The translations under genes and the position numbers were made by a program. Below, piece by piece: positions 26,567 through 33,178 of a stretch of 64,000 nt of DNA. Under the pieces are notes generated by a model. That model saw nothing but the letters and a program-made list of their open reading frames with translations. It was not told the DNA's origin and searched no databases. Position 1 is the stretch's first letter. Each line of letters starts with the position of its first letter. The DNA comes from RHLJ01 sp965242845 (GTDB taxonomy: Bacteria; Bacteroidota; Rhodothermia; Balneolales; Balneolaceae): contig CBDETC010000002.1 in NCBI GenBank assembly GCA_965242845.1, forward strand, positions 1,054,001 to 1,118,000, given 5' to 3'.

Positions 26567-28249
26567 TCATTCATTGTACACGTCGGGCAGGTCGTTTTCA
26601 TAGAGTATAACATCACCAGGGGCGGCCATTTCTTTTACAATATCATTGGCTTCAAAAAGGCTCTGAACCACCCTGACTTTATCTGTCGAATCTATTTCCT
26701 CATTTATCCCATCTAAAATCGGTTTGGCTCTTTCTTCTCCGACCAAGATCACCGTATCCAGGTTAGCCCGGGCTATTGCCTTTCCAAACTCTTTGTTTTC
26801 TTCATACTCTCTCTCTCCTAGCTCAACCATCCCCGGAGTAATAATTATCCTTTTCCCCGATTTAAATTCACTTAGAATTTCCACAGCATTTTTGGCACCG
26901 ACAGGATTACTGTTAAACGCGTCATCTATAATGAACAGCTCGCCTTGTTGTTTAAGCTCTAAACGATGCTTTACTGGTTCAATATTTTTTGCTGCCAATG
27001 CCATTGTCTTGGGTCTGATACCGAGATGATACGCTGTGCCTATTGCCAGAAGCATATTTTGGACATTATGCGCACCTAATAATCTAGTTTGAAACACTTC
27101 TTTAGTATCTGGAAACCTAACTTCAAAAGTAGATCCCGAAGTATCATAAGATATTTTTCCAGCCTGGATTTCTCCTTCATTCAGCCCTACCAATATTCTG
27201 GTAATTTCATCCCTTCCTGCACCCATTTTGGTTACTCGCTCATCATCGGCATTTAGAACAGCGACTCCACCGGCGGCAAGGTTATCTACAAGGGTACCTT
27301 TTTCTTTGGCAATCACATCCTGGCTACCAAAGGTCTCCAGGTGTGCAAATCCTACATTGGTAATAATGGAGATATCTGGTTTCGCTATATCACAAAGCTC
27401 CTGAATATTACCTTTGTATCGGGCCCCCATTTCAAGAATCAATATTTGATGGTGCGATTGCAGGTCATTATTAATCACCTTACAAATGCCCATTGGAGTA
27501 TTATAACTCCCAGGAGTAGAGCAAACGCTATATCTCTCTTTTAAAAGATCACGAACCATAAACTTGGTACTGGTTTTACCATAGCTCCCTGTTAAAGCAA
27601 TCACCTTTAAATGAGGCATGGATGCCAGTTTTTCTCTTGCCTGTTTTTTATACCCGTTTTGTATGCTCCGCTCAATTGGTTTGGTAAGCCTACCTCCTAA
27701 CAGAATAAAGAATGGTATGAGAATCGCACCAAGTATCCATCCAAAGAATAGCAGAATCACATCAAAAGAAAGTAAGCCCGCATCATATGTCGGAAGGGGG
27801 ATCCAAATTATCGGGACGAAACCACTATAGGCCCAAACAAGAAAGAATAAAGGCAGAGCAGCTGTAAAAATGGTTACTGGAATGGTAAGCCTGATTACCC
27901 TTGGCGTAAAAACGAGCGGCTTCTTTACTTTTTGAGAACGATACTTCTTTACTGTTCCAAACCAAAAAATAGAAAGCGTAAAAAAGGCGACCGCTTTGCT
28001 CGAGTTTGTTACCTCTATTTCAAAAAACTCCAGTCCTACTGAGGCTGCAAATAGCAGCATTATGAATAGGGATAGATCCAGGGGGATTACTTTCTTTTCC
28101 CAGTGCTCTCTTAACCACTTCCAGTATTCATTATGCTTATAGCCTACCTGCTGAAATACATGTAAAAAAAAACGAGTACGATAGACAAATAGGCGGATGA
28201 AAATCACACACACCAAAATAGAAAGGGCATCAAGTATCAAGTAATACAA
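26567..28249 (-). CDS. Membrane-anchored Mur ligase (MurF-like)
   Basis: 560 residues. The first about 195 hold several membrane segments (LILDALSILVCVIFIRLFV, LSLFIMLLFAASVGLEFF, IFTAALPLFFLVWAYSGF, VILLFFGWILGAILIPFFILL). The rest is a Mur ligase with P-loop IALTGSYGKTSTKFMV, the EMGARYKGNIQELC and NVGFAHLETFGS segments of the central domain, and ...DDAFNSNPVG in the C-terminal domain. It most resembles MurF, which adds D-Ala-D-Ala to the peptidoglycan precursor, but ordinary MurF is soluble. It may be a paralogue with a membrane substrate. The start is TTG (28249); no upstream ATG fits. Confidence 0.75.
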   Translation of the reverse strand: MYYLILDALSILVCVIFIRLFVYRTRFFLHVFQQVGYKHNEYWKWLREHWEKKVIPLDLSLFIMLLFAASVGLEFFEIEVTNSSKAVAFFTLSIFWFGTVKKYRSQKVKKPLVFTPRVIRLTIPVTIFTAALPLFFLVWAYSGFVPIIWIPLPTYDAGLLSFDVILLFFGWILGAILIPFFILLGGRLTKPIERSIQNGYKKQAREKLASMPHLKVIALTGSYGKTSTKFMVRDLLKERYSVCSTPGSYNTPMGICKVINNDLQSHHQILILEMGARYKGNIQELCDIAKPDISIITNVGFAHLETFGSQDVIAKEKGTLVDNLAAGGVAVLNADDERVTKMGAGRDEITRILVGLNEGEIQAGKISYDTSGSTFEVRFPDTKEVFQTRLLGAHNVQNMLLAIGTAYHLGIRPKTMALAAKNIEPVKHRLELKQQGELFIIDDAFNSNPVGAKNAVEILSEFKSGKRIIITPGMVELGEREYEENKEFGKAIARANLDTVILVGEERAKPILDGINEEIDSTDKVRVVQSLFEANDIVKEMAAPGDVILYENDLPDVYNE

Positions 28250-28368
28250 ATGGAAAAGCTCTTTAAATTAAATGATCGTTAAGGGAGCAATTTACTGGTC
28301 GAATTTATTAATCCTCCGGGGTATATTCACCACCTCATCAGCCTAATGTTCCAATTATTTGTTAAGAT

Positions 28369-29373
28369 ATGAAATTAATTATCCCAATGGCGGGAAGGGG
28401 TACCCGCGTAAGACCACATTCACACACTGTTCCAAAGCCACTATTACCTGTTGCAGGAACAATGATTATAGAAAGGCTTGTGGAGACCTTCATCAGAACT
28501 TTGGACAGAGACATATCTGAAATAGTATACATTTTAGGACCTGACTTTGGACGCGCGATTAAAGAAGATCTTCAGGCTATGAGCGATCGGCACAACGCCA
28601 AGGCTACATTTAGAGTTCAGTCCGTGGCTTTAGGTACAGCTCATGCTGTAGCTTGCGCTAATGAAGATTTGGAAGGAGAAGTGATTGTTGCCTTTGCAGA
28701 TACATTATTCGACAGTAAAGAGAAATTCAATATCGAAGGGGCTGATAGTGTAATTTGGCTTAAAAGAGTGGACGATCCCTCTCGCTTTGGTGTAGCTGTT
28801 CATGAGGGAGAAACGATTACAGGATTTGTAGAAAAACCTCAGGAATTTATATCCGACTTAGCCATCATCGGAGTGTACTATTTTAAAGACGGGGAAGAGT
28901 TAAAACGTCAGGTGAATCGGGTAATCGATGAAGATATTAAAGGTCCCGGCGGAGAATACTTTCTTACCGAAGCTCTTGATAATATGATTAATCAAGGCAA
29001 GGTATTTAAGATTGCAACCGTCGATGAATGGCTAGATTGCGGAACGCTACCGGCCTGGCTAGAAACAACCGGAGAAATTGTAGCTAAAGAAAATCACTCT
29101 TTTGATCCTTCGAAATATCCGGGAAGCACTATTATTCCTCCTGTGTTTATTGCTGACAATGTTAACATAGAGAATAGTACCATCGGACCAAAAGTGAGTA
29201 TTGAATCCGGAACAAGTATAAAAAACTCGACAATCGAGCACTCGATTATAAGAGACAATGCCTCTATTGAAAATGTGAGCACATCAAATTCTACTATTGG
29301 CGCTCATACTACACTGAAAAATATTTCCGGGAAGGTAGATGTAGGAGATCACTCTTCTGTTTCAATAGATTGA
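28369..29373 (+). CDS. Sugar-phosphate nucleotidyltransferase with left-handed beta-helix tail
   Basis: 334 residues. The N-terminal nucleotidyltransferase domain starts IIPMAGRGTRVRPHSHTVPKPLLPVAG, the activating GxGxRxxPxT...PKPL motif. VIVAFADTLFD supplies the metal-binding aspartate, and GFVEKPQE, GEYFLTEALD and EWLDCGTL are typical of RmlA/GlmU-like enzymes. The C-terminal 85 residues are hexapeptide repeats rich in Ile/Asn/Ser. It makes a nucleotide-sugar, probably from glucose-1-phosphate or a similar sugar. It lacks GlgC-specific features I know, so I do not assign it to glycogen synthesis despite the nearby glg genes. Confidence 0.8.
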   Translation: MKLIIPMAGRGTRVRPHSHTVPKPLLPVAGTMIIERLVETFIRTLDRDISEIVYILGPDFGRAIKEDLQAMSDRHNAKATFRVQSVALGTAHAVACANEDLEGEVIVAFADTLFDSKEKFNIEGADSVIWLKRVDDPSRFGVAVHEGETITGFVEKPQEFISDLAIIGVYYFKDGEELKRQVNRVIDEDIKGPGGEYFLTEALDNMINQGKVFKIATVDEWLDCGTLPAWLETTGEIVAKENHSFDPSKYPGSTIIPPVFIADNVNIENSTIGPKVSIESGTSIKNSTIEHSIIRDNASIENVSTSNSTIGAHTTLKNISGKVDVGDHSSVSID

Positions 29374-29404
29374 TTGAGAAGAATCTGTGCCAAGATTATA
29401 GAAC

Positions 29405-29440
29405 AAAAAAAAAGCCCCAACATTTGCATGATGGGGCTTT
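29405..29440 (-). terminator. Intrinsic terminator at the end of repeat copy A
   Basis: On the minus strand GCCCCA...TGGGGC pairs over 6 bp (9 with flanking AAA/TTT) and is followed by nine T. Strong rho-independent form on the minus strand. On the plus strand it has only a weak T-rich tail but could also serve the converging nucleotidyltransferase gene. Confidence 0.75.
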
Positions 29441-29612
29441 ACTTTCTTTCGAAAGCACTTGGAATACCTTTTGTTTGAATTCTCGAGTTGAGAGGTTTCG
29501 AACAAACTGGCCTCAAGATTTTGTGGCCTCTCATCAATTTCACCGTAGTGTCCTTGATGTCAGTGTTCACATACAAGTACTACAATTCCGGAGCCCCTCA
29601 CAAGAAAAAAAA
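29405..29612 (-). ncRNA. Candidate structured small RNA, copy A
   Basis: Candidate transcript on the minus strand ending at the terminator. Just before the terminator is a hairpin with stem CTTTC/GAAAG (extended by a G-U and a U-A pair) closed by a GAAA tetraloop (29440-29457). In copy B the equivalent stem has changed C-G to U-A and G-U to G-C, and its loop is GCAA, also GNRA. The terminator stem likewise changes G-C to C-G. No match to an RNA family I know. The 5' end and promoter are not identified, so the length is a guess. Confidence 0.4.
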
Positions 29613-29619
29613 GCTCTAC

Positions 29620-29662
29620 TTTCCCACAACTTTTCAACTCGTTTTCCACGGAATTATCCACA
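29620..29662. promoter_or_regulatory. Array of four phased DnaA-box-like 9-mers, copy A
   Basis: TTTCCCACA (29620), TTTTCAACT (29631), TTTTCCACG (29642) and the perfect consensus TTATCCACA (29654), spaced 11, 11 and 12 bases, one helical turn each. Only the last is an exact DnaA box; the others differ from TTATCCACA at 2-4 positions. The identical array with the same spacing is in copy B. Confidence 0.55.
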
Positions 29663-29666
29663 AATC

Positions 29667-29939
29667 GACTTTTCAAAAACCCATTAGTAGTTGTTTTTTA
29701 ATGACTAATGAGAATAAGGATAGCACCTTTTTTGAAGACTTCTCAGGCACTCCAAAAATCCGCCTGTGCGCGAGTGAGTTTTTTCAGGAATTTTTCTTTG
29801 ATCCAATTCCAATCGGAAAATAGAGCTACTCTTTATAGATCCCGGATCAAGTCCGGGATGACTATTGAGAGGGAAAAGTGTAGATAAAGAATTTAGGGAG
29901 CTCAGATTTGAGCAGAAATTTTATGGTAGTTCCCTAAAT
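29667..29939. other. Spacer between the two repeat copies, no gene seen
   Basis: A 273-base AT-rich stretch. Apart from the single GATCCCGG-type repeat inside it, I see no credible reading frame, hairpin or promoter. Confidence 0.5.
29837..29863. repeat. Single half-site of the GTCAT/ATGAC repeat family
   Basis: AGATCCCGGATCAAGTCCGG followed by GATGACT, the same as the right half of the element near 2.95 kb. Here the partner half is missing. Confidence 0.7.
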
Positions 29940-29973
29940 AAAAAAACCCCCAACATTTGCATGGTGGGGGTTT
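29940..29973 (-). terminator. Intrinsic terminator at the end of repeat copy B
   Basis: CCCCCA...TGGGGG stem (9 bp with AAA/TTT) followed on the minus strand by seven T. Compared with copy A, the first G-C pair has become C-G, preserving pairing. Confidence 0.75.
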
Positions 29974-30147
29974 AGTTTTCTTGCGAAAACACTTGGAATA
30001 CTTTTTGTTTGAACTCTCGGGTTGAGAGGTTTCGAACAAACTGGCCTCAAGATTTTTGTGGCCTCTCATCAATTTCACCGTGGTGTCCTTGATGTCAGTG
30101 TTCACATACAAGTACTACAATTCCGGAGCACCTCACAAGAAAAAAAA
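29940..30147 (-). ncRNA. Candidate structured small RNA, copy B
   Basis: Partner of the copy A candidate. The pre-terminator hairpin (29975-29990) has the stem GTTTTC/GAAAAC with a GCAA tetraloop. A second small hairpin CTCTC-GGGTT-GAGAG (plus-strand letters, about 30015-30030) is perfect here and mismatched by one pair in copy A. 5' end unknown. Confidence 0.4.
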
Positions 30148-30154
30148 GCTCTAC

Positions 30155-30197
30155 TTTCCCACAACTTTTCAACTCGTTTTCCACGAGATTATCCACA
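30155..30197. promoter_or_regulatory. Array of four phased DnaA-box-like 9-mers, copy B
   Basis: The same four 9-mers as in copy A at 30155, 30166, 30177 and 30189, with the same 11-11-12 spacing. The last is again a perfect TTATCCACA. The two bases between the third and fourth boxes differ (AGA for GAA), but the boxes do not. Confidence 0.55.
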
Positions 30198-30331
30198 AAT
30201 CAAAATCTTAACCCTTCACTATGCATTGTTTTTATTGTGCTTGAAGGAATCGTAAAAGCCCGATTTTTTGCTGTTTTATAGCTCGCCTGAAATTTCTCTT
30301 GAGAACGCGAGAGATTATTCGCTGAAAAAAA

Positions 30332-30733
30332 TTATTTAACGACGGTTATTACTCCTTCAAAATTGGAGATCACATAGTTGCTAATCCCTCCCGGGTTTTT
30401 GTCATTGATATCCCATTTGAAATCCGCGCCTCCGATTAGGATATGATCACATCCAAAATCCTTTGCCGTTTCTACTATTGTCTGACCTGGCTCTCCAATT
30501 CTAACTTCCAAGCGCGGCTCAACCGCTTTCTTCCCTTCCTCTTCAAAAAGGAACTTTGCCATCTCAACTATCCCTAGAGCTATTTCCTCTGCGTCTTTTT
30601 CATAAGCAACAACCAAAATGGTCACTTCAGGTTTATTCGCTAATTCTGTGCTTAAAAGGCCGGCATATTTAACCGCCTCACTTGCATATATACTGCCATT
30701 TGTAGCAATAAGCCATTTTGTTGGAAAACTCAT
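30332..30733 (-). CDS. Universal stress protein-like domain protein
   Basis: About 133 residues with the UspA alpha/beta pattern: WLIATNGSIYASEAVKYAGLLS at the start, VTILVVAYEKDAEE, then VEPRLEVRIGEPGQTIVETAKDFGCDHILIGGADF. The ATP-binding G2xG9GS motif is not intact near the end (NPGGISNYVISNFEGVITVVK), so nucleotide binding is uncertain. I use the ATG at 30733; a GTG two codons upstream is possible. It faces the repeat region and diverges from cca. Confidence 0.7.
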   Translation of the reverse strand: MSFPTKWLIATNGSIYASEAVKYAGLLSTELANKPEVTILVVAYEKDAEEIALGIVEMAKFLFEEEGKKAVEPRLEVRIGEPGQTIVETAKDFGCDHILIGGADFKWDINDKNPGGISNYVISNFEGVITVVK

Positions 30734-30816
30734 GGGCACCCAATTTTTGATCGATATTACAGTTTACAATTCTTTTTTGAAATTAAAATCCATCTGAAAG
30801 CCATCACCAACATTCC

Positions 30817-30824
30817 TATCTTTG
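30817..30824 (+). promoter_or_regulatory. -7 promoter element TATCTTTG abutting the cca start
   Basis: Exact TAnnTTTG match. ATG codons follow at 30825 and 30831, so transcription would start inside or next to the first codons. I see no spaced -33 TTTG. Confidence 0.45.
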
Positions 30825-30830
30825 ATGCTT

Positions 30831-32246
30831 ATGGTTTTGCAACACAATGTACCCGAAAAACATATTTTCATTTTCAGTCTAATAGGTGATGCCGCTTCTT
30901 CGCTTGGGCAACCCGTGTATGTTGTTGGTGGCTACGTGAGAGATTACTACCTAAACCGACTCAAAGAGCAACCAGATATCGACTTTGTTACACTGGGATC
31001 TGGAATAAAACTGGCCAAAAAAGTACACGCCCTTTTGGAAGGATCATCGCTTGCTGTTTTTAAACAATTCGGAACCGCTCAGGTTAAGTATGAAGACATT
31101 GAACTGGAGTTTGTTGGTGCCAGAAGGGAAAGTTATCGACGAGAATCACGAAAGCCCATTGTTGAGGATGGTACTTTAGAAGACGATCAAAATCGAAGAG
31201 ATTTGACCATCAATGCTATGTCATGGTCCTTGAACAAAGAAGATTTTGGAGCATTGATCGATCCATTTAATGGCATGGAAGATTTAAAAGGTGGCATCAT
31301 AAAAACCCCTGTCGATCCAGGGCAAACATTTAGTGATGACCCTCTCCGAATGATGCGCGCTATACGTTTCGCAACTCAACTCGATTTCCATATTCATGAA
31401 GAAACCTTCAAGGCCATCAGTGATATGGCGGATCGAATAAACATCATCTCAAAAGAACGAATCGTAGAAGAACTGAATAAGATCATTCTTGCAGATAAAC
31501 CTTCTGCAGGATTTACTATGCTATTTAAGACCGGGTTGCTGGGTCATTTTTTACCCGAAATGGTAAATCTGCATGGTGTTAAAGAGGTAAATGGTCAGCG
31601 ACATAAAGATAATTTCTGGCACACTCTCCAGGTACTTGATAATGTTGCTAAGATGAGTAACAATCTATGGTTGAGATGGGCTGCTATTTTACATGACATC
31701 GCAAAACCTCCTACTCAGCGTTTCGATGAAACTGTTGGCTGGACCTTTCATGGGCATGATGCTCTGGGAGCTAAATGGGCCAAAATGATTTTTAAGCGAC
31801 TTGGACTGCCTCTTGACGATCGTATGAAATACGTGCAAAAACTGGTTCGTCTTCACCTGCGTCCAATAGCTCTTGTTTCTGACATTGTAAGTGACAGCGC
31901 GATTCGGCGCCTTATTTTTGATGCGGGTAACGACATTGATGACTTAATGATGCTTTGTCGAGCAGATATTACCAGCAAGAATGAATATAAGGTGGAGAAG
32001 TTTCACGAGAATTTTAGCAAGGTGGAACGGAAAATAGAGGAAGTAGAAGCCAAGGATAAAATTCGAAACTGGAAGAATCCGCTTTCTGGGGAAGAAATAA
32101 TGGACGCCCTGAACATAACTCCGTCTAAAACAGTTGGCATCATTAAAGATGCAGTAAAAGAAGCTATACTCAATGGAGACATCCCAAATGATCATGACGC
32201 TGCCTTTAACTATATGCTTAAGCACAAAAACGAATTTCTGAAATGA
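30831..32246 (+). CDS. cca: tRNA nucleotidyltransferase (CCA-adding) with HD domain
   Basis: About 471 residues. It completes or repairs the 3' CCA of tRNAs. The class II nucleotidyltransferase head has VVGGYVRD (31-38), the metal-binding DID (49-51), the GTAQV segment and RRDLTINAM. The C-terminal half has an HD hydrolase domain (WAAILHDIAKPPTQRF) with HGHD further on. Start chosen at the ATG at 30831 because the two earlier possible codons overlap the promoter element; 30825 is also possible. It overlaps ispE by 4 bases. Confidence 0.93.
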   Translation: MVLQHNVPEKHIFIFSLIGDAASSLGQPVYVVGGYVRDYYLNRLKEQPDIDFVTLGSGIKLAKKVHALLEGSSLAVFKQFGTAQVKYEDIELEFVGARRESYRRESRKPIVEDGTLEDDQNRRDLTINAMSWSLNKEDFGALIDPFNGMEDLKGGIIKTPVDPGQTFSDDPLRMMRAIRFATQLDFHIHEETFKAISDMADRINIISKERIVEELNKIILADKPSAGFTMLFKTGLLGHFLPEMVNLHGVKEVNGQRHKDNFWHTLQVLDNVAKMSNNLWLRWAAILHDIAKPPTQRFDETVGWTFHGHDALGAKWAKMIFKRLGLPLDDRMKYVQKLVRLHLRPIALVSDIVSDSAIRRLIFDAGNDIDDLMMLCRADITSKNEYKVEKFHENFSKVERKIEEVEAKDKIRNWKNPLSGEEIMDALNITPSKTVGIIKDAVKEAILNGDIPNDHDAAFNYMLKHKNEFLK

Positions 32247-33118
32247 GTGAAATATGGATATCTAGCTCCCATGCAAAAATTAACCTGGGGCTCAATGTCA
32301 TCGAACGCTTGCCAAATGGATACCATACCATTGAAACTGGCTTTTGCTTTATTGAGTGGAATGATCGTTTCGAAATAACTCCCTCTTCAAGAACAGAGCT
32401 CTTCATGAGTGATGAGCGAATCCCAGCTAACGGAGAGAACCTCATTGTTCAGGCGGTAAACTTACTTCAACAAGAAGTGAGCTTAAGGGATGAGTTTAAA
32501 ATCAATGTTCAAAAAAATATTCCTGCTGGTGCCGGGCTGGGAGGGGGCAGTAGTAATGCCGCTACTACACTTAAGATGGTGAACAAGATTGCCAACCTCG
32601 GCCTTTCTATGGATGACTTAATGGAGCTTGGTAAATCATTAGGTGCTGATGTCCCTTTCTTTATACAAGGTGAGCCTGGTATTGGAACGGGATTAGGAGA
32701 TGAAATAGAAGTTCTTCCTATTCAACCTGATGCCTATATCGTTACGGTCTTTCCGAATATAGAAAGCAAAACACCTGAAGCTTACGAGCAATGCATTCCT
32801 CTTGGAGTACCTGATTTTTCACTGAAGAATGTGCTTCTCGAAGACGAAATTGAAGACTGGCATTTTCTGCTACAAAACCAACTGGAATCATCTGTATTTC
32901 CCAGACACGAACTAGTGGGAAACCTTAAGGATCAATTCTATGACTTCGGAGCCACCTATGCTTCTATGAGTGGAAGCGGTTCCAGTGTATTTGGGATTTT
33001 TTCTCAGGATTTTGTTGCTATTAATGCGTATGAGTCGTTTCATAGCCTCGGTTATTTAGCTAACCTTACCCGTCCACTATTCAAGCCGGATCAAGGGGTG
33101 TATAAAAAAGAATTCTGA
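32243..33118 (+). CDS. ispE: 4-diphosphocytidyl-2-C-methyl-D-erythritol kinase
   Basis: 291-residue GHMP kinase of the MEP isoprenoid pathway, phosphorylating CDP-methylerythritol. AKINLGL (11-17) binds substrate, and the glycine-rich ATP loop is PAGAGLGGGSSNA (94-106). YASMSGSGSSVFGIF near the end is the third GHMP motif. Start overlaps the cca stop (ATGA), so the two are translationally coupled. Confidence 0.95.
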   Translation: MSEIWISSSHAKINLGLNVIERLPNGYHTIETGFCFIEWNDRFEITPSSRTELFMSDERIPANGENLIVQAVNLLQQEVSLRDEFKINVQKNIPAGAGLGGGSSNAATTLKMVNKIANLGLSMDDLMELGKSLGADVPFFIQGEPGIGTGLGDEIEVLPIQPDAYIVTVFPNIESKTPEAYEQCIPLGVPDFSLKNVLLEDEIEDWHFLLQNQLESSVFPRHELVGNLKDQFYDFGATYASMSGSGSSVFGIFSQDFVAINAYESFHSLGYLANLTRPLFKPDQGVYKKEF

Positions 33119-33178
33119 CTGTGAAACTGAGTTAACATAAGATCATTATCTTTTCCGGATAACAAGAAATTTTACTAG

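Larger units (their letters stand above)
29405..29666. repeat. Direct repeat copy A (~262 bp)
   Basis: Nearly identical (about nine bases in ten by eye) to a second copy 535 bases downstream. Order on the plus strand: terminator-type hairpin, a short hairpin, a conserved stretch of about 150 bases, an A-rich run, then four DnaA-box-like 9-mers. Identity stops abruptly on both sides. The frame is not conserved between copies (one-base length change in an A/T run), so it is unlikely to be a protein gene. Confidence 0.85.
29940..30201. repeat. Direct repeat copy B (~262 bp)
   Basis: Second copy of the element at 29405-29666, same orientation and layout. Differences cluster in the hairpin end; the central part, the A-rich run and the DnaA-box array are almost unchanged. 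Beyond 30201 up to the usp gene (about 130 bases) I see only AT-rich sequence. Confidence 0.85.

Noticed and set aside
28369..29373. Glucose-1-phosphate adenylyltransferase (GlgC)
   Set aside because: The N-terminal motif and tail look like general RmlA/GlmU-type nucleotidyltransferases; glycogen link comes only from distant neighbours.
30005..30060. GTTCGAA pattern resembling a tRNA T-loop
   Set aside because: No acceptor or anticodon arms can be paired around it.
29405..30201. Region as the chromosome replication origin
   Set aside because: DnaA-box-like arrays are suggestive, but no dnaA/dnaN or other origin genes are near and gene direction does not turn here; kept only as a possibility in the findings.
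29370..30255. Several short reading frames inside the direct repeats, including a 69-residue minus-strand frame starting with TTG
   Set aside because: The frame breaks between copies by a one-base length change, the frame runs into the terminator hairpin, and no ATG start exists.
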